A stretch of 64,000 bases of DNA from positions 138,758,564 through 138,822,563 of the forward strand of contig CM037880.1 in assembly GCA_021292165.1 (NCBI GenBank), in the 5' to 3' direction. A model generated the notes under the pieces. That model had not been told where the DNA came from, did not search any database, and worked only from the letters and a program-made list of their open reading frames with translations. A program made the position numbers and the translations under genes. The DNA comes from Shinisaurus crocodilurus. Lineage: Eukaryota; Chordata; Lepidosauria; Squamata; Shinisauridae. Shown in pieces: positions 35,008 to 45,137 of the stretch; the first letter of the stretch is position 1, and every line of letters starts with the position of its first letter.

Positions 35008-35143
35008 CAGGGCTCTCCAACCTTGGGCCCCCAGATGTTGCTGGACTACAGCTCCCAGAATCCCTTGCCATTAGCCATGCTGGCTGGGTATGCTGGGAGC
35101 TGTAGGCCAGCAACATCTGGGGACCCAAGGTTGGAGAGCCCTG
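35008..35143. mobile_element. Palindromic hAT MITE, 136 bp, intact target duplication
   Basis: Ends CAGGGCTCTCCAACCTTGGG and its complement. Flanked by exact 8-bp repeats GTGTAGAG (35000-35007 and 35144-35151). The arms pair over almost the whole length. Confidence 0.93.
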
Positions 35144-35151
35144 GTGTAGAG

Positions 35152-36483
35152 GATTGCAACTTAAGAGCGCTATTTCTGATCTATTGCAATAATCAAGATA
35201 CGAGATAAAAACAAACTCCTGAACTTAATTTCTCTTTCATTTACAGCACCTGTGCGGCCTTGGGCACCTGCCTATATTAACCATGTTGCAGTATGTATGT
35301 TCATTAAGTATTACAGTAAAAATGTTGATTTAAACACCACAACTCTTCCCAGTTTAGAAACTAGCTTCACTAGGGCTACTTGAAAGGTTTCTGAATTGTA
35401 ATTTTGTTCTTTCAAACCATTTTCAGAATGTTTTCTTTTATATAAGTTAAAAATGATGGAAAATTGGATAGTTGAAAATATTAGTGATGTACTGTTTATC
35501 AATACATCAGCCACTGAATGTAAGCATCTTCATTGCTAATCGATTACTTCAGAGATCTGTTGCCATTGTTCTCATGTTCTTTTCCTCCCATATAATAGTC
35601 ACTGCAAGTAAATAATGGGTGATATCTGAGTGAGGAATGGCACTTGTGCATAGTAAGCTATGGACCTTTTTAAAAATATGCCACTGTGGGTTTTTCCTAT
35701 GGTCAAATAAACGTGACCTACATTAAAAGGGCCCTATGGATACGTCTGATGCATCACTGTCGGTTTGGATTGTTTGTAGTTCATTACAGATGCTTCTTGG
35801 CAGCTCCCACATTTTGGGAAGACTTGAGTAACATAATGGCTTTGAAATGCATAATTGCTAGCAGGCAGTGGAATATGGTTTTGCTTTCCTGTAGAATCTC
35901 ATTTGTAAGTCACAAAAGTACCCCTCAATCACTTCTGAAAAATAATGGGGTCCTACTACCGCTTTGGTGTTAACTGCTCTGAAGATTAGTAAGCTAGTAC
36001 GTGTAAGTGTGCCTGTGCATTTAAGAAATGACTTGTACTAGTAACTATTAGAAATATATTAGACAAATATTGCAGCTTTTCTGTTTGAAAAGCATTCCAT
36101 GCACACGAAGAATTCTTTATAATGTGAGCATCTTCTACCATATAGAGATCAGCTTCATTTGCTTTATGTAACATCTTGGAGCAGGGGTTCCACGTCAAGG
36201 AACAAAGTGTCTGATTGTTGCTTTCACTGTGGACCCCCCCCCCGGTAGAGATAATGGCCCAGTTCATATGTTATGGTCTTGGCCTATAAACCATGGTTCA
36301 TTGGCCTGAGAACAAGTCCTGTTCCTGCACACTCCCTTCTTGCCCTTCCCATCCCCTTGGTGACTGACTTTAGTTCCGATATTGTGGCTTTTTCCTCTAA
36401 CTTCTGAACAAGGAAACTGTGGTTTAATCCCTGCTTATTAACCAAGATATGAAACCAGGATCAGATCAGATCTTGGTTAATAA
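35152..36483. other. Intron segment with one exon-like stretch
   Basis: At 35247-35290 a good acceptor (TTTCTCTTTCATTTACAG) and a donor-like GTATGT bracket 44 bases. See findings. A poly-C tract lies at 36234-36243. Confidence 0.4.
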
Positions 36484-36725
36484 AAGTGCCAGTGTGGTGT
36501 AGTGGTTAGAATGTTGGACTGGGACTTGGCAGATCCAGGTTCTAGTCCCCACTTCACCATGAAGCTCACTGGGTGATTTTGGGTCAGTTGCTGACTCAAC
36601 CTAACCTACCTCACAGGGTTGTTGTGAGGATAAAAAGGAGAGGAGGAGGAGGATCATGTAAGCTTCCTTGGGTTTCTTGCTAGAGGAAAAAAGGTGGGAT
36701 ATAAATGTAATAATAAAATAATAAT
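36484..36725 (+). mobile_element. tRNA-derived SINE
   Basis: The head resembles a tRNA with A-box-like GTGTAGTGGTTAGA and B-box-like GGTTCTAGTCCC. The body has CCTAACCTACCTCACAGGGT and the 3' end GGTGGGATATAAATG with (AAT)n. Same family as 44880 and 39895. Confidence 0.8.
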
Positions 36726-39350
36726 AAAATGATACTGGTGCCAAAGCTGGGCATGTGAGAGGATGAGGAAGTACATGGGTGCAAAGGTTGTTTTCAGCCC
36801 AACAAATCTTGGTTTAATCAGCTCAAGATCGTTATGTATGTCTGAGCAAGGTCAATATTTCGTTCAGTAAAAATCTGATACGTGTTTATATGTGAAGGGT
36901 GGCATGCTCTTATCCAAGACCATGCAAATTGGTGCTTTGCAAATCAATGTAAACCAAAGGGAAATGGTTTGCTTTAGCCTGGCGGTAAAATTTAGGGAGG
37001 AGTTTTTTGTCCAATCAGCACAATAAGTGGGAAGTTTCTTAGTGGCCCAGTTTGAGTAAATAGCGATACTGAAGAGGGTCAGTCTGTATCTTGCTCCTGG
37101 CTCCATCAAGATGTGCTCAAAAACTGAGCAGCAGGAGTGGTCAAGGAGAAGCTGAGTTTCCTAACAATTACTTGTGCGTAATTGAGAAGCATACCTCACA
37201 CTTTAGGAACAGAAAATAATAAACATCAATTGCTTTGTTTTTGAGAATCCTGTGCTTGCACACACATGTGTGCTCTCTTCTCACACCCTTTCTTCTCCTT
37301 CCCACACAACTACTCTCTGTAATCTTGCTCCCTAAATTATCTTACCTCCTATTTCTTTACCTGCTGTCTAACTTATATTTATTTCTTTTTGTATTGCAGT
37401 TGCGAAGTAGATAAAAAGGTGAAAGCAGTTCAAGCAGTAAAAGGAATTGGTTTGTGTTTAGTAGATTTTCAGCTTTAAATATTAGTAAATCATTGCTGCA
37501 GCCTTTTTTTTAATCAGATGTTTGCACAAAAGAAACACCCTGTTAGAATTATATTTGAAACAGACCATCTGTTGTGGTTCCCAGTGTTGTCAGAACGATA
37601 AGAAATAAGCAATTTCAACAATAGTGCCACAAAAAGCTGGCTACTTGTGTGTATGGGTGAGTGGGGCTGGATTATATCTAGGGTTTAGGTGGAACACAGC
37701 TGCAGAAAGTCAGTTTACTTGGCTCATTATCTGTCAGGATAGAGGGTGATATCTTAAATGTAAAACCACTTCTGTTCAGATTATTAGCATACTTTATCCT
37801 GCAGTTTCAATTACTTTCATCAGTTTTATGAGTGTCCAAACAGTAATTTAGGAGCAGAATGTGTTTTCTCGACATTACAGGTGCTAATCCCATTCCCTTT
37901 TTCCAGTGATAGGCCTCACTGTAGTACTCTCTCCCCCTCCACCCACCCAATTTCTTCTTTGGGCTGGGCTGACTACTACTGTAGCCTTTCCCCCCTCCTG
38001 TCATGACTGAAAGGAGGAGTCAGTGGGTTTATGACATTTCAGAATTCTGGTAAAAACTCCTCGCCCCAAAGGTGACTTGTGAAGACTTAATGCTCTTAAT
38101 CAGGGTTTACAAACCAGTATCAAATTCTGGTTTCAAGCCCTAATTACAGAAGGAATCCTGGTTAGTGATAACCATGGTTAAACACCATTAAATGCATAAT
38201 GGTAAATCATGGTTGAGATTGGAAAGGGAGATGGGATTCGTGCTGGAGAGGGAGGGACTCCGCAGACATGTGGCTTGTTCCCAATCTCTACCATAATTAA
38301 GAGATTGAGAGCATGCACTGGGCTTTAGAAGTCGTACATCTTCCCATCTACTTTTCTTTCTCAAATGGCGGTACGAGTGTGTGTGTATACACCACACTCT
38401 CCACTACAGGGTTGTGTTCAGTGCTGCATGAGTGGAAGTCCCCTGACCCTCAGGAGCAGCGTTTGGGGGGGGGGTAGTGTAGAAGATGGGGTGGGAAAGC
38501 CCATTTGTACAAGTGAACTACTGCTTGCCCAGAATTGGATATACTGGTAACCTGTTGTCTCCAAGCACAGTGTTTTACTTATCCCTATCAGAGTGAATGA
38601 CAACCATTCACTTGTATGAGAGAAAGTAAAGGGATACATTTGGGGATACTGCTTGGGTGGAGGTTAAACCTGGCCCAAATTACTTCAAGGTCTTATTAAG
38701 GGCCAGTTTTCCCCTCGACTCTATCCCAGATTTCACTCTGTTTACTTTGTCCCATGGAACTCAGTTGGAGCTATTGCGAACCAAGCCAGCCCTTCTTATC
38801 TTAACTTTCTTATCTTAAAGTTCAGGTACTTTGTGTGATACACAAATAAATGTCTGATTTGAATATCTGTTGTTGCAAAAGCATCTCTGCAATATATGAC
38901 ATCAAATGCTGGTAAAGATTATAACTATTACTCTGGTAGTCTTGTAGTTTTGGAATCATATCAAAGAATGACACAGAAGTTTGCAAATTGTGCTTGTGTT
39001 ATCTATAATTCATTGCAAGTCTCTATTGAAACTGCCTATTTTTTTTATCAATTGTGTGTTAAAATAGATTGTGCCAGAGGATTTGCTGCTTCTCAGCAAA
39101 TGCCTTAGGCAACTTAGTGGGGAGTCCCGCTTAGCAGTTCTGCAAAGAGAATTTAAGTACTGTTTTCATAAATGTATAATAAATAAGTTTTCTTATTTTA
39201 AAAATACTGTTATATAAAAAGGCATCTTTGGAAAAGCTTGTGTTTTACAGGAAGTTCAGTTGCATGGCTTCTTGTTGGCATATTTTTAAGCTATTCTACT
39301 TACCAGATAGTAAGCTCTTTACATTATTCAAAGCATTTTTTTCATTTGAT
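36726..39350. other. Intron segment without gene
   Basis: Mixed AT-rich intron. A poly-G tract lies at 38464-38473. Short TGGTT/AACCA-rich patches near 36266-36480 and 38080-38220 may be remnants of DNA transposons but could not be assigned. Confidence 0.45.
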
Positions 39351-39384
39351 ATGTGTGTGTGTGTGCGTGTGCGCGCACGCGCGC
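39351..39384. repeat. Alternating purine-pyrimidine tract
   Basis: ATGTGTGTGTGTGTGCGTG runs into TGCGCGCACGCGCGC, about 34 bases of strict alternation. Confidence 0.9.
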
Positions 39385-39523
39385 TAAATTAGGTTTTTTT
39401 TAAAAAAATCAAGCTGTTGACATTGAACTTCCTTAGATGCTGTTTTTCTAGATTAAGACATTTTCCACTGTTAAAATTGTGCCTTTCAAAACGCGTCTAG
39501 ATTTCTTGACTATTGCCATTCCA

Positions 39524-39722
39524 TTATCGGTCAGTATCCAATTGGACACTAGCACAAACATAAATGATGTTGCACTAGTGTAAGGCACCTCTAGTGCAAT
39601 GCCAATAGCATTAGCTGATATGACGGGTTAGTATTAGCTGAGAGTGCTATTGCCATTGCACTAGAAGTCCCTAATGCTATCGCAACATTACATTAGCCTG
39701 AGTGTCCAACTGAATATGGTCC
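39524..39722. repeat. Palindromic MITE-like element, about 200 bp
   Basis: The left arm (CCAATTGGACACTAGC, then CTCTAGTGCAATGCCAATAG) is matched in reverse complement by the right arm (CTATTGCCATTGCACTAGA, then GAGTGTCCAACTGAA). The arms meet near 39625. Family not identified. Confidence 0.6.
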
Positions 39723-39894
39723 ACTTTTTGCAGCTCAAAAAATGAATTATTAAATATGAATAAAATCTTGGTTTCCTTGTATGAATTAAAAATACTCTTT
39801 TTGCCCGGCATTAAACTTGGATTTCAGTTACTATGTCTAGACAGAAGTCTCCATGTGGCCTGATCCTCCACTGATTTCACTGTTCTTTATTTAG

Positions 39895-40110
39895 AGCCAG
39901 CGTGATGTAGCGGCTATAGTTTTGGACTAGGCAGATCCAAGTTCAAATTCCCCACGTCACCATGAAAGTCTCTGAGTGATCTTGGCCCAGTCACTCCCTC
40001 CCTAACCTACTTCGTAGGGTTGGCATGTAGGTAATGAGGAGGAGGAGAATGATGTACACTGGATTGAGTTTCTTGGAGAAAAGACAAAATATAAATGTAT
40101 TTACATAAGT
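39895..40110 (+). mobile_element. tRNA-derived SINE, old copy
   Basis: GAGCCAGCGTGATGTAGCGG, degraded box B, CCCTAACCTACTTCGTAGGG and the 3' end AAATATAAATGTATTT. Same family as 36484, more diverged. Confidence 0.7.
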
Positions 40111-40425
40111 AACTATGTATAGAATTGTAGCTTTAAATCACATGAATTTAAGAAATAGTTGCTGCTTTGAATTCCTGATATTTCTGCAAACTAATAAGTA
40201 GCTCTAATATTCTATTAGCTTTTATTATAAGCACTCTTTGGGGCCCAGTTCACAAAATGCATGTTAGTTGTTCATTCCTAGCATCAGTTTATGCCTTGCA
40301 TGTGTAGATGACTCATCACAGATCAATAACTACAGATCATCATCATCATCAGGCGATCACTCGTGACCGAGTAAGATTGTCTTCCGGGATAAAAGGAGGA
40401 AATTCTAAAGAAGATTGTGTAGACT

Positions 40426-43400
40426 CTAGCGATGGGTCCGTAAGTGACTGTGGAGGCCAATTCTAGATCCACACAGCTTCCCACAGTGAGGACACAGGTT
40501 ACCAGATAGAAGATGGTCCTGTAAAGGATTCATTTGACGTGCTTTTCGCTTAGCACGTTTCTCCCTTTCACCTTGCACTCGGGCTTCTTCAAAGTCCATG
40601 GAACCTTTGTGAAAGGCCAACCTCCATTTAGATCGTTCATGGGCCAGAGCTTCCCAGTTTTCGATGTTTATATTGCATTTTTTTAGATTAGCCTTATGAA
40701 CATCTTTAAACCTCTTATATTGACCACCGATATTCCGCTTTCCATCCTTGAGTTGGGAGTAAAGTAACTGCTTTGGGAGACGGCAGTCAGGCATTCGAAC
40801 AACATGACCGGTCCACTGAAGTTGGCGTTGAAGGATCATTTTTTCAATGCTAGTAGTCTTTGCTTCTTCCAGTACACTGACATTTGTTCGCCTATCTTCC
40901 CAAGTAATTTGCAGGATTTTCCGGAGGCAACGTTGATGAAACCTTTCAAGGAGGTGGAAGTGACGTTTATAGATAGTCCATGTTTCGCAGGCATACAATA
41001 AAGTTGGTAATACAATGGCTTCATAAACCAGTGTTTTGGTCTTCTTACAAATATCCCGATCCTCGAACACTCTATGTTTCATTCGAGAAAATGCGGCACT
41101 TGCGGAGCTCAGACGATGCTGGATTTCACTGTCGATGTTAGCTGTAACAGAAAGATAGCTGCCAAGATAGAGAAAATGATCGACATTTTCCAGTATTGTC
41201 CCGCCAAGCTGGATAGATGGCATCACCAAAGGGTTGGCTTGCACTTGCTGATGAAGCACTTTGGTTTTTTTGATGTTAAGTGAGAGACCAAGTTTTTCGT
41301 ATGCTTCTGCAAAAGCATTTAGGATAGTTTGGAGATCGTCCTCTGAATGTGCGGAGACCACATTATCATCAGCATACTGAAGTTCCACAACGGAGGTTGT
41401 AATTACCTTACTTTTTGCTTTCAGCCTGCTGAGATTAAAAAGCTTTCCATCTGTTCGATATATAATTCCCACACCGGTGGGAAGTTTCCCCTTGACAAGA
41501 TGTAAAACCATGGCGATGAAAATGGCAAATAATGTTGGGGCGATAACACATCCCTGTTTAACACCTGATCCCACTTTAAATGGAGCACCATGAGAGCCGT
41601 TGTTGTCCAAAACCGTTGCCGTCATGTTGTCATGGAGAAGTCGCAAGATATTCACAAATTTATTGGGGCATCCAATTTTCATAAGGATAGTCCAGAGAGC
41701 TGTACGGTCTACAGTATCAAAGGCCTTAGCCAGATCGATAAATGCCATATAAAGGGGTTGATTTTGCTCCCGGCATTTTTCTTGGAGCTGACGTGCAGTA
41801 AAAATCATGTCTACTGTCCCTCTAGAGGGGCGGAAACCATATTGAGTTTCAGGGAGGATCTCTTCTGAAATAGATAGAAGACGGTTTGCGAGAATCCTAG
41901 CAAATATTTTACCTGCGGTTGCTAAGAGAGAAATGCCCCGATAGTTTCCACAGTCTGTTCTATCACCCTTCTTAAAGAGGGTGATAATTATGGCATCCCT
42001 GAAGTCTTCTGGGATCTCTTCTCTTATCCAGATTTTTTCGATGAGTTTATGAAGATGTTGTACAAGTTCGGGCCCCCCTTCTTTAAAGATTTCAGCAGGA
42101 ATCCCATCTGGTCCACTAGCTTTGTTGTTCTTCATTTGATTAATGGCTTTTTTTACTTCATCCAAAGTGGGGAGTATTGCAAGTTCCTCTTTAATTTGTT
42201 TTTGCGGGATTTGCGAAAAAATCTCATTATCCACCTTAGATTTACGATTTAAAAGGTCATAATAATGCTCTTTCCAACGCAGTGCAATAGACTCTTTGTC
42301 TTTTAAGAGTTTGGTGCCATCTTTTGATTGTAAAGGGTTTGTACCATAGGTTTTTGGTCCATAAATGGCCCTTGTGGCCTTAAAAAAGCCCCGTGCATCA
42401 TGAGATTCTGCAAGTTGTTGAATTTCTTCAGCTTTCTTTTTCCACCAAGCGTTCTTAAGTTCTCTTGTTCTTCTTTGGACCTCAGCCTTTGCGCTAGCGT
42501 AGGTTTTTTTCTTGGCAGCGCAGTTAATATCATTTTGCCATATTTGGAAGGCTTTCCTTTTTTGGTCAATTATATATTTAATCTCATTGTCATTTTCATC
42601 AAACCAATCCTGATGTTTCTTAGTTTCATATCCAATAGTTTGTTCACAAGCTGCAGTAATGGAGGTTTTCAGCTTAGACCAATGGTCCTCAATGTTGTCA
42701 GGAGGTTCCCTAGGTAGATGTTCCTTAAGAAGTGATTGAAGACGAGTTTGCTTAATAGGATCTTGAAGGACTTGGATGTTCATTTTACGCCTTGGTTTCC
42801 TTCCTTGAAGCCTACGTTGGGGAGCAATGTTGATAACCATTGTGGACCGGATTAGTCGGTGGTCTGTCCAGCAGTCGTCGGCACTCACCATGGCCCTAGT
42901 AAGAAGTACATCGCGGCGATCTCTAACACGGACAATTACATAATCCAGAAGATGCCAGTGCTTTGACCGTGGGTGCTGCCACGATGTTTTAAACTTATTC
43001 TTTTGTCGAAAGAGCGTGTTTGTGATAGTGAGATTATGCTCTGCACATATAGACAAAAGTAAGAGTCCGTTCGGGTTGCTATTACCTACTCCGTCTTTTC
43101 CAATAGTTTCTGGCCATAAATCAAAGTCACGCCCGACTCTTGCGTTAAAATCGCCCAGGAGGATAATTTTATCCTCCTTAGGTATCTCTGACAGGAGAGT
43201 GTCCAACTGGCTGTAAAAACTTTCCTTGATGTCATCATCAGCATCTAATGTTGGTGCATAAGCGCTCAAAATAGTTACCTGTTGGTTATTGGCGAGCTTT
43301 AATCGAAGAGTTATCAGGCGTTCGTTAATGCCAGTAGGAACTTCTGACAAAGAGTTCACTAGTTCATTTTTGATGGCAAAGCCTACACCATGTATTCGTC

Positions 43401-43665
43401 GGTCCTGCTCAGGTAGTCCTTTCCAGAAGAAGGTATAACCTCCTTTTTCTTCTTTCAGCTGTCCCTCTCCTGCCCTTCGAGTTTCTTGAAGTGCTGCTAT
43501 GTCAATTTTAAACCGTCTCAGCTCCCTTGCAATAATAGCAGTCCTACGCTCAGGGCGTTCACTATCTATGTTATCCAGCAATGTCCGTATATTCCATGTT
43601 CCAAAGTTCAAATGTCTTTTTCGACCGCTAAAATGGTGACCCCACTGGACGCGGTAATCCAGTCA
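40426..43665 (-). CDS. Endonuclease-reverse transcriptase of RTE-like element (1,061 codons from a TTG)
   Basis: The polyprotein nicks target DNA and reverse-transcribes the element RNA at the break (target-primed reverse transcription). Residues are numbered from TTG at 43611-43609. AP endonuclease, about 1-255: TWNIRTL (Asn7), LQETR (Glu43), LLGDFNARVG (Asp154, Asn156), TDHRLI (Asp250, His251). Reverse transcriptase, about 480-850: FKKGDRTDCGNYRGISLL, motif A AFIDLAKAFDTVD (Asp626), GVKQGCVIAPTLF, motif C YADD (746-749), then GLSLNIKKTK. Zinc finger CX2CX12HX3H at 1040-1061. No stop interrupts the frame, and the known catalytic motifs are all present. The open frame begins after TGA at 43665-43663 and has no ATG until codon 241. 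An in-frame ATG lies upstream of that TGA, at 43761-43759. Confidence 0.9.
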
Positions 43666-43761
43666 GGGGAGAAAGAGGTAGACTATGTTTAGGGCACCTT
43701 TTCTAGCCCCCTCCCCATACGGGGTGAGCAGAGTGGATCCTAAATAGGGCTGCTCAGTCAT
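43663..43761 (-). other. Short upstream frame ending in an in-frame TGA
   Basis: ATG at 43761-43759 opens 32 codons (N-terminus MTEQPYLGSTLL) ending at TGA (43665-43663). They are in the same frame as the polyprotein and joined to it by 17 codons that include QWGHHFSGRK. The stop context is CCC TGA CTG. Either the stop is a single mutation of a longer ancestral frame (a CGA to TGA change would be a usual CpG transition), or this is a natural upstream frame. The sequence alone does not decide. Confidence 0.75.
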
Positions 43762-44395
43762 GGATACAGCTGCCGAGCTGCTCGACTACCTCGTTCCTTG
43801 AACAGGGCGACTGAGTCTGCATCCACCGCCCATGTGCTGGTCCATGACTAGGGGCTTCCAGATTCACAGTCCTGCCCCCGTTGCCATTCGCCATTCGCCA
43901 TGGGACTTTTTTTTTTGTTTGTTTGGGTTGGGTTGGGTTGGGTTGGGTTGGATGGGTTGGGTTGGAAGACGCCTGTGCGTGAAACTGTTTTATGTGGGGA
44001 GATCGGTGCACAACGAATCACCACACAAACTTGACAGAGTACGGCAGAGATCCAATGGCACGGTTACCCTGACGATTGGAAAACCATTCTCTGCTGCAGC
44101 CTTCATCCGCCTTCACAGCCGTTGTAATTTAAGTTTAATTATCTTCCGCCTGTTCTGCCGTTGAGGACTTTATGTTTTGGATCGTTCTTTGTCTGGTTCC
44201 TCTCCCCGGACCTTACCGCCATGGGTGACCCTACTGGGAGTACATAGCTCCCGACGGCATTGCTCACAGGATTCATCGGAACACGCAAGCCCACTCACCA
44301 CTTCAAGGTGACGATCCGGCGAGGGGGATAGAATGTTCCCATCATCTGACAGCTCATATATTTTTATGACGTCTAGTAATAGGACGTTGATGAAC
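43762..44395 (-). other. 5' leader of the RTE-like element
   Basis: Non-coding, GC-richer than the surrounding intron. The - strand holds small hairpins such as GGGAGCTATGTACTCCC (near 44244) and GTAGGGTCACCCATGGC, plus (AACCC)n at 43923-43966. The extent is judged from the change in composition. Confidence 0.55.
43923..43966 (+). repeat. (GGGTT)n repeat in the retrotransposon leader
   Basis: Five to six GGGTT units, then GGATGGGTTGGGTTGG. G-runs are on the strand antisense to the element. The unit is not the vertebrate telomere hexamer. Confidence 0.9.
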
Positions 44396-44879
44396 ATGCA
44401 CATGAATCAGCCTTTGAGTACACTTATCTACTTGTTTAAAATGCTTGTATGGTAAGAAGAAATTCTTTTCTTCTCACCATAAATGGCCTTAAGGAAAATG
44501 ATTTGTTTTTAGTAATTCAGACACCTTAGGAAACAGCATGTCTGAACAGATTTCTAAACTTGATTTTAATTTTAAAGGGTGGAAGTGTGTTATCAAACAA
44601 CTACCACCCCCACTTCCTTAAATAGTGATGTTGCTGAGTTTCAGAATTAGAGGTTGGTGGGGAAAGTGAACCACCTTTTCTCCATTCAGGAATAATACAT
44701 TTTTATATTATGTGAGCCAGAATCCTTTGGATTTCAGCTCGGCTCAAAAATAATCTCAGGCCACTCCAAACTGTCTCTCCTCCTTCCTTTCCTCAGAATT
44801 CAGCCTCTGGCAAAAGGCTTGAAAAGAGTCTGCACCACTGGTAAGGATGCAGAGCCCTTGCAAACTCTAATTCCCTGGA
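44396..44879. other. Intron segment without gene
   Basis: AT-rich. A small hairpin at about 44447-44480 (ATGGTAAGAAGAAA with TTCTTCTCACCAT) is the only structure seen. Confidence 0.45.
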
Positions 44880-45137
44880 ATGAGAGCCAGTGTGGCCTAG
44901 TGGTGAGAGTGTTGGACTGGGATTCGGGAGATCCGGGTTCTAGTCCCCGCTTGGCCATGAAACTCACTGGGTGACTTTGGGCCAATCACTGACTCTCAGC
45001 CTAACCTACCTCACAGGGTTGTTGTGAGGATAAAATGGCGAGGAGGAGGAGGAGGATTATGTAAGCCGTCTTGGGTTCCTTGCAGGAAAAAAGGCAGTTA
45101 TAAATATAATATAATAAAATAAATAAATAAATAAATA
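44880..45137 (+). mobile_element. tRNA-derived SINE, best-preserved copy
   Basis: GAGCCAGTGTGGCCTAGTGG (A-box region), GATCCGGGTTCTAGTCCCC (B box), CCTAACCTACCTCACAGGGT, GTAAGCCGTCTTGGGTTCCT and a terminal (AAAT)n at 45105-45137. Transcription would be by RNA polymerase III. Mobilisation depends on a LINE in trans. Confidence 0.85.

Larger units (their letters stand above)
40336..44395 (-). mobile_element. RTE-like non-LTR retrotransposon, near full length
   Basis: One long frame with AP-type endonuclease, reverse transcriptase and a C-terminal zinc finger is preceded by a GC-richer leader (to about 44395). It ends in a short trinucleotide tail, (GAT)n read on the - strand (40336-40350). A single ORF and a short trinucleotide tail fit the RTE clade. 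Restriction-like-endonuclease clades such as R4/Dong are excluded by the endonuclease type. No target duplication was found, and the 5' border is approximate. A truncated relative in the same orientation lies at 6590-8447. Confidence 0.88.

Noticed and set aside
40804..42717. Antisense frames across the RTE-like element
   Set aside because: They are shadows of the long - strand reverse transcriptase frame.
43923..43966. Interstitial telomere repeat
   Set aside because: The unit is GGGTT, not the vertebrate TTAGGG hexamer.
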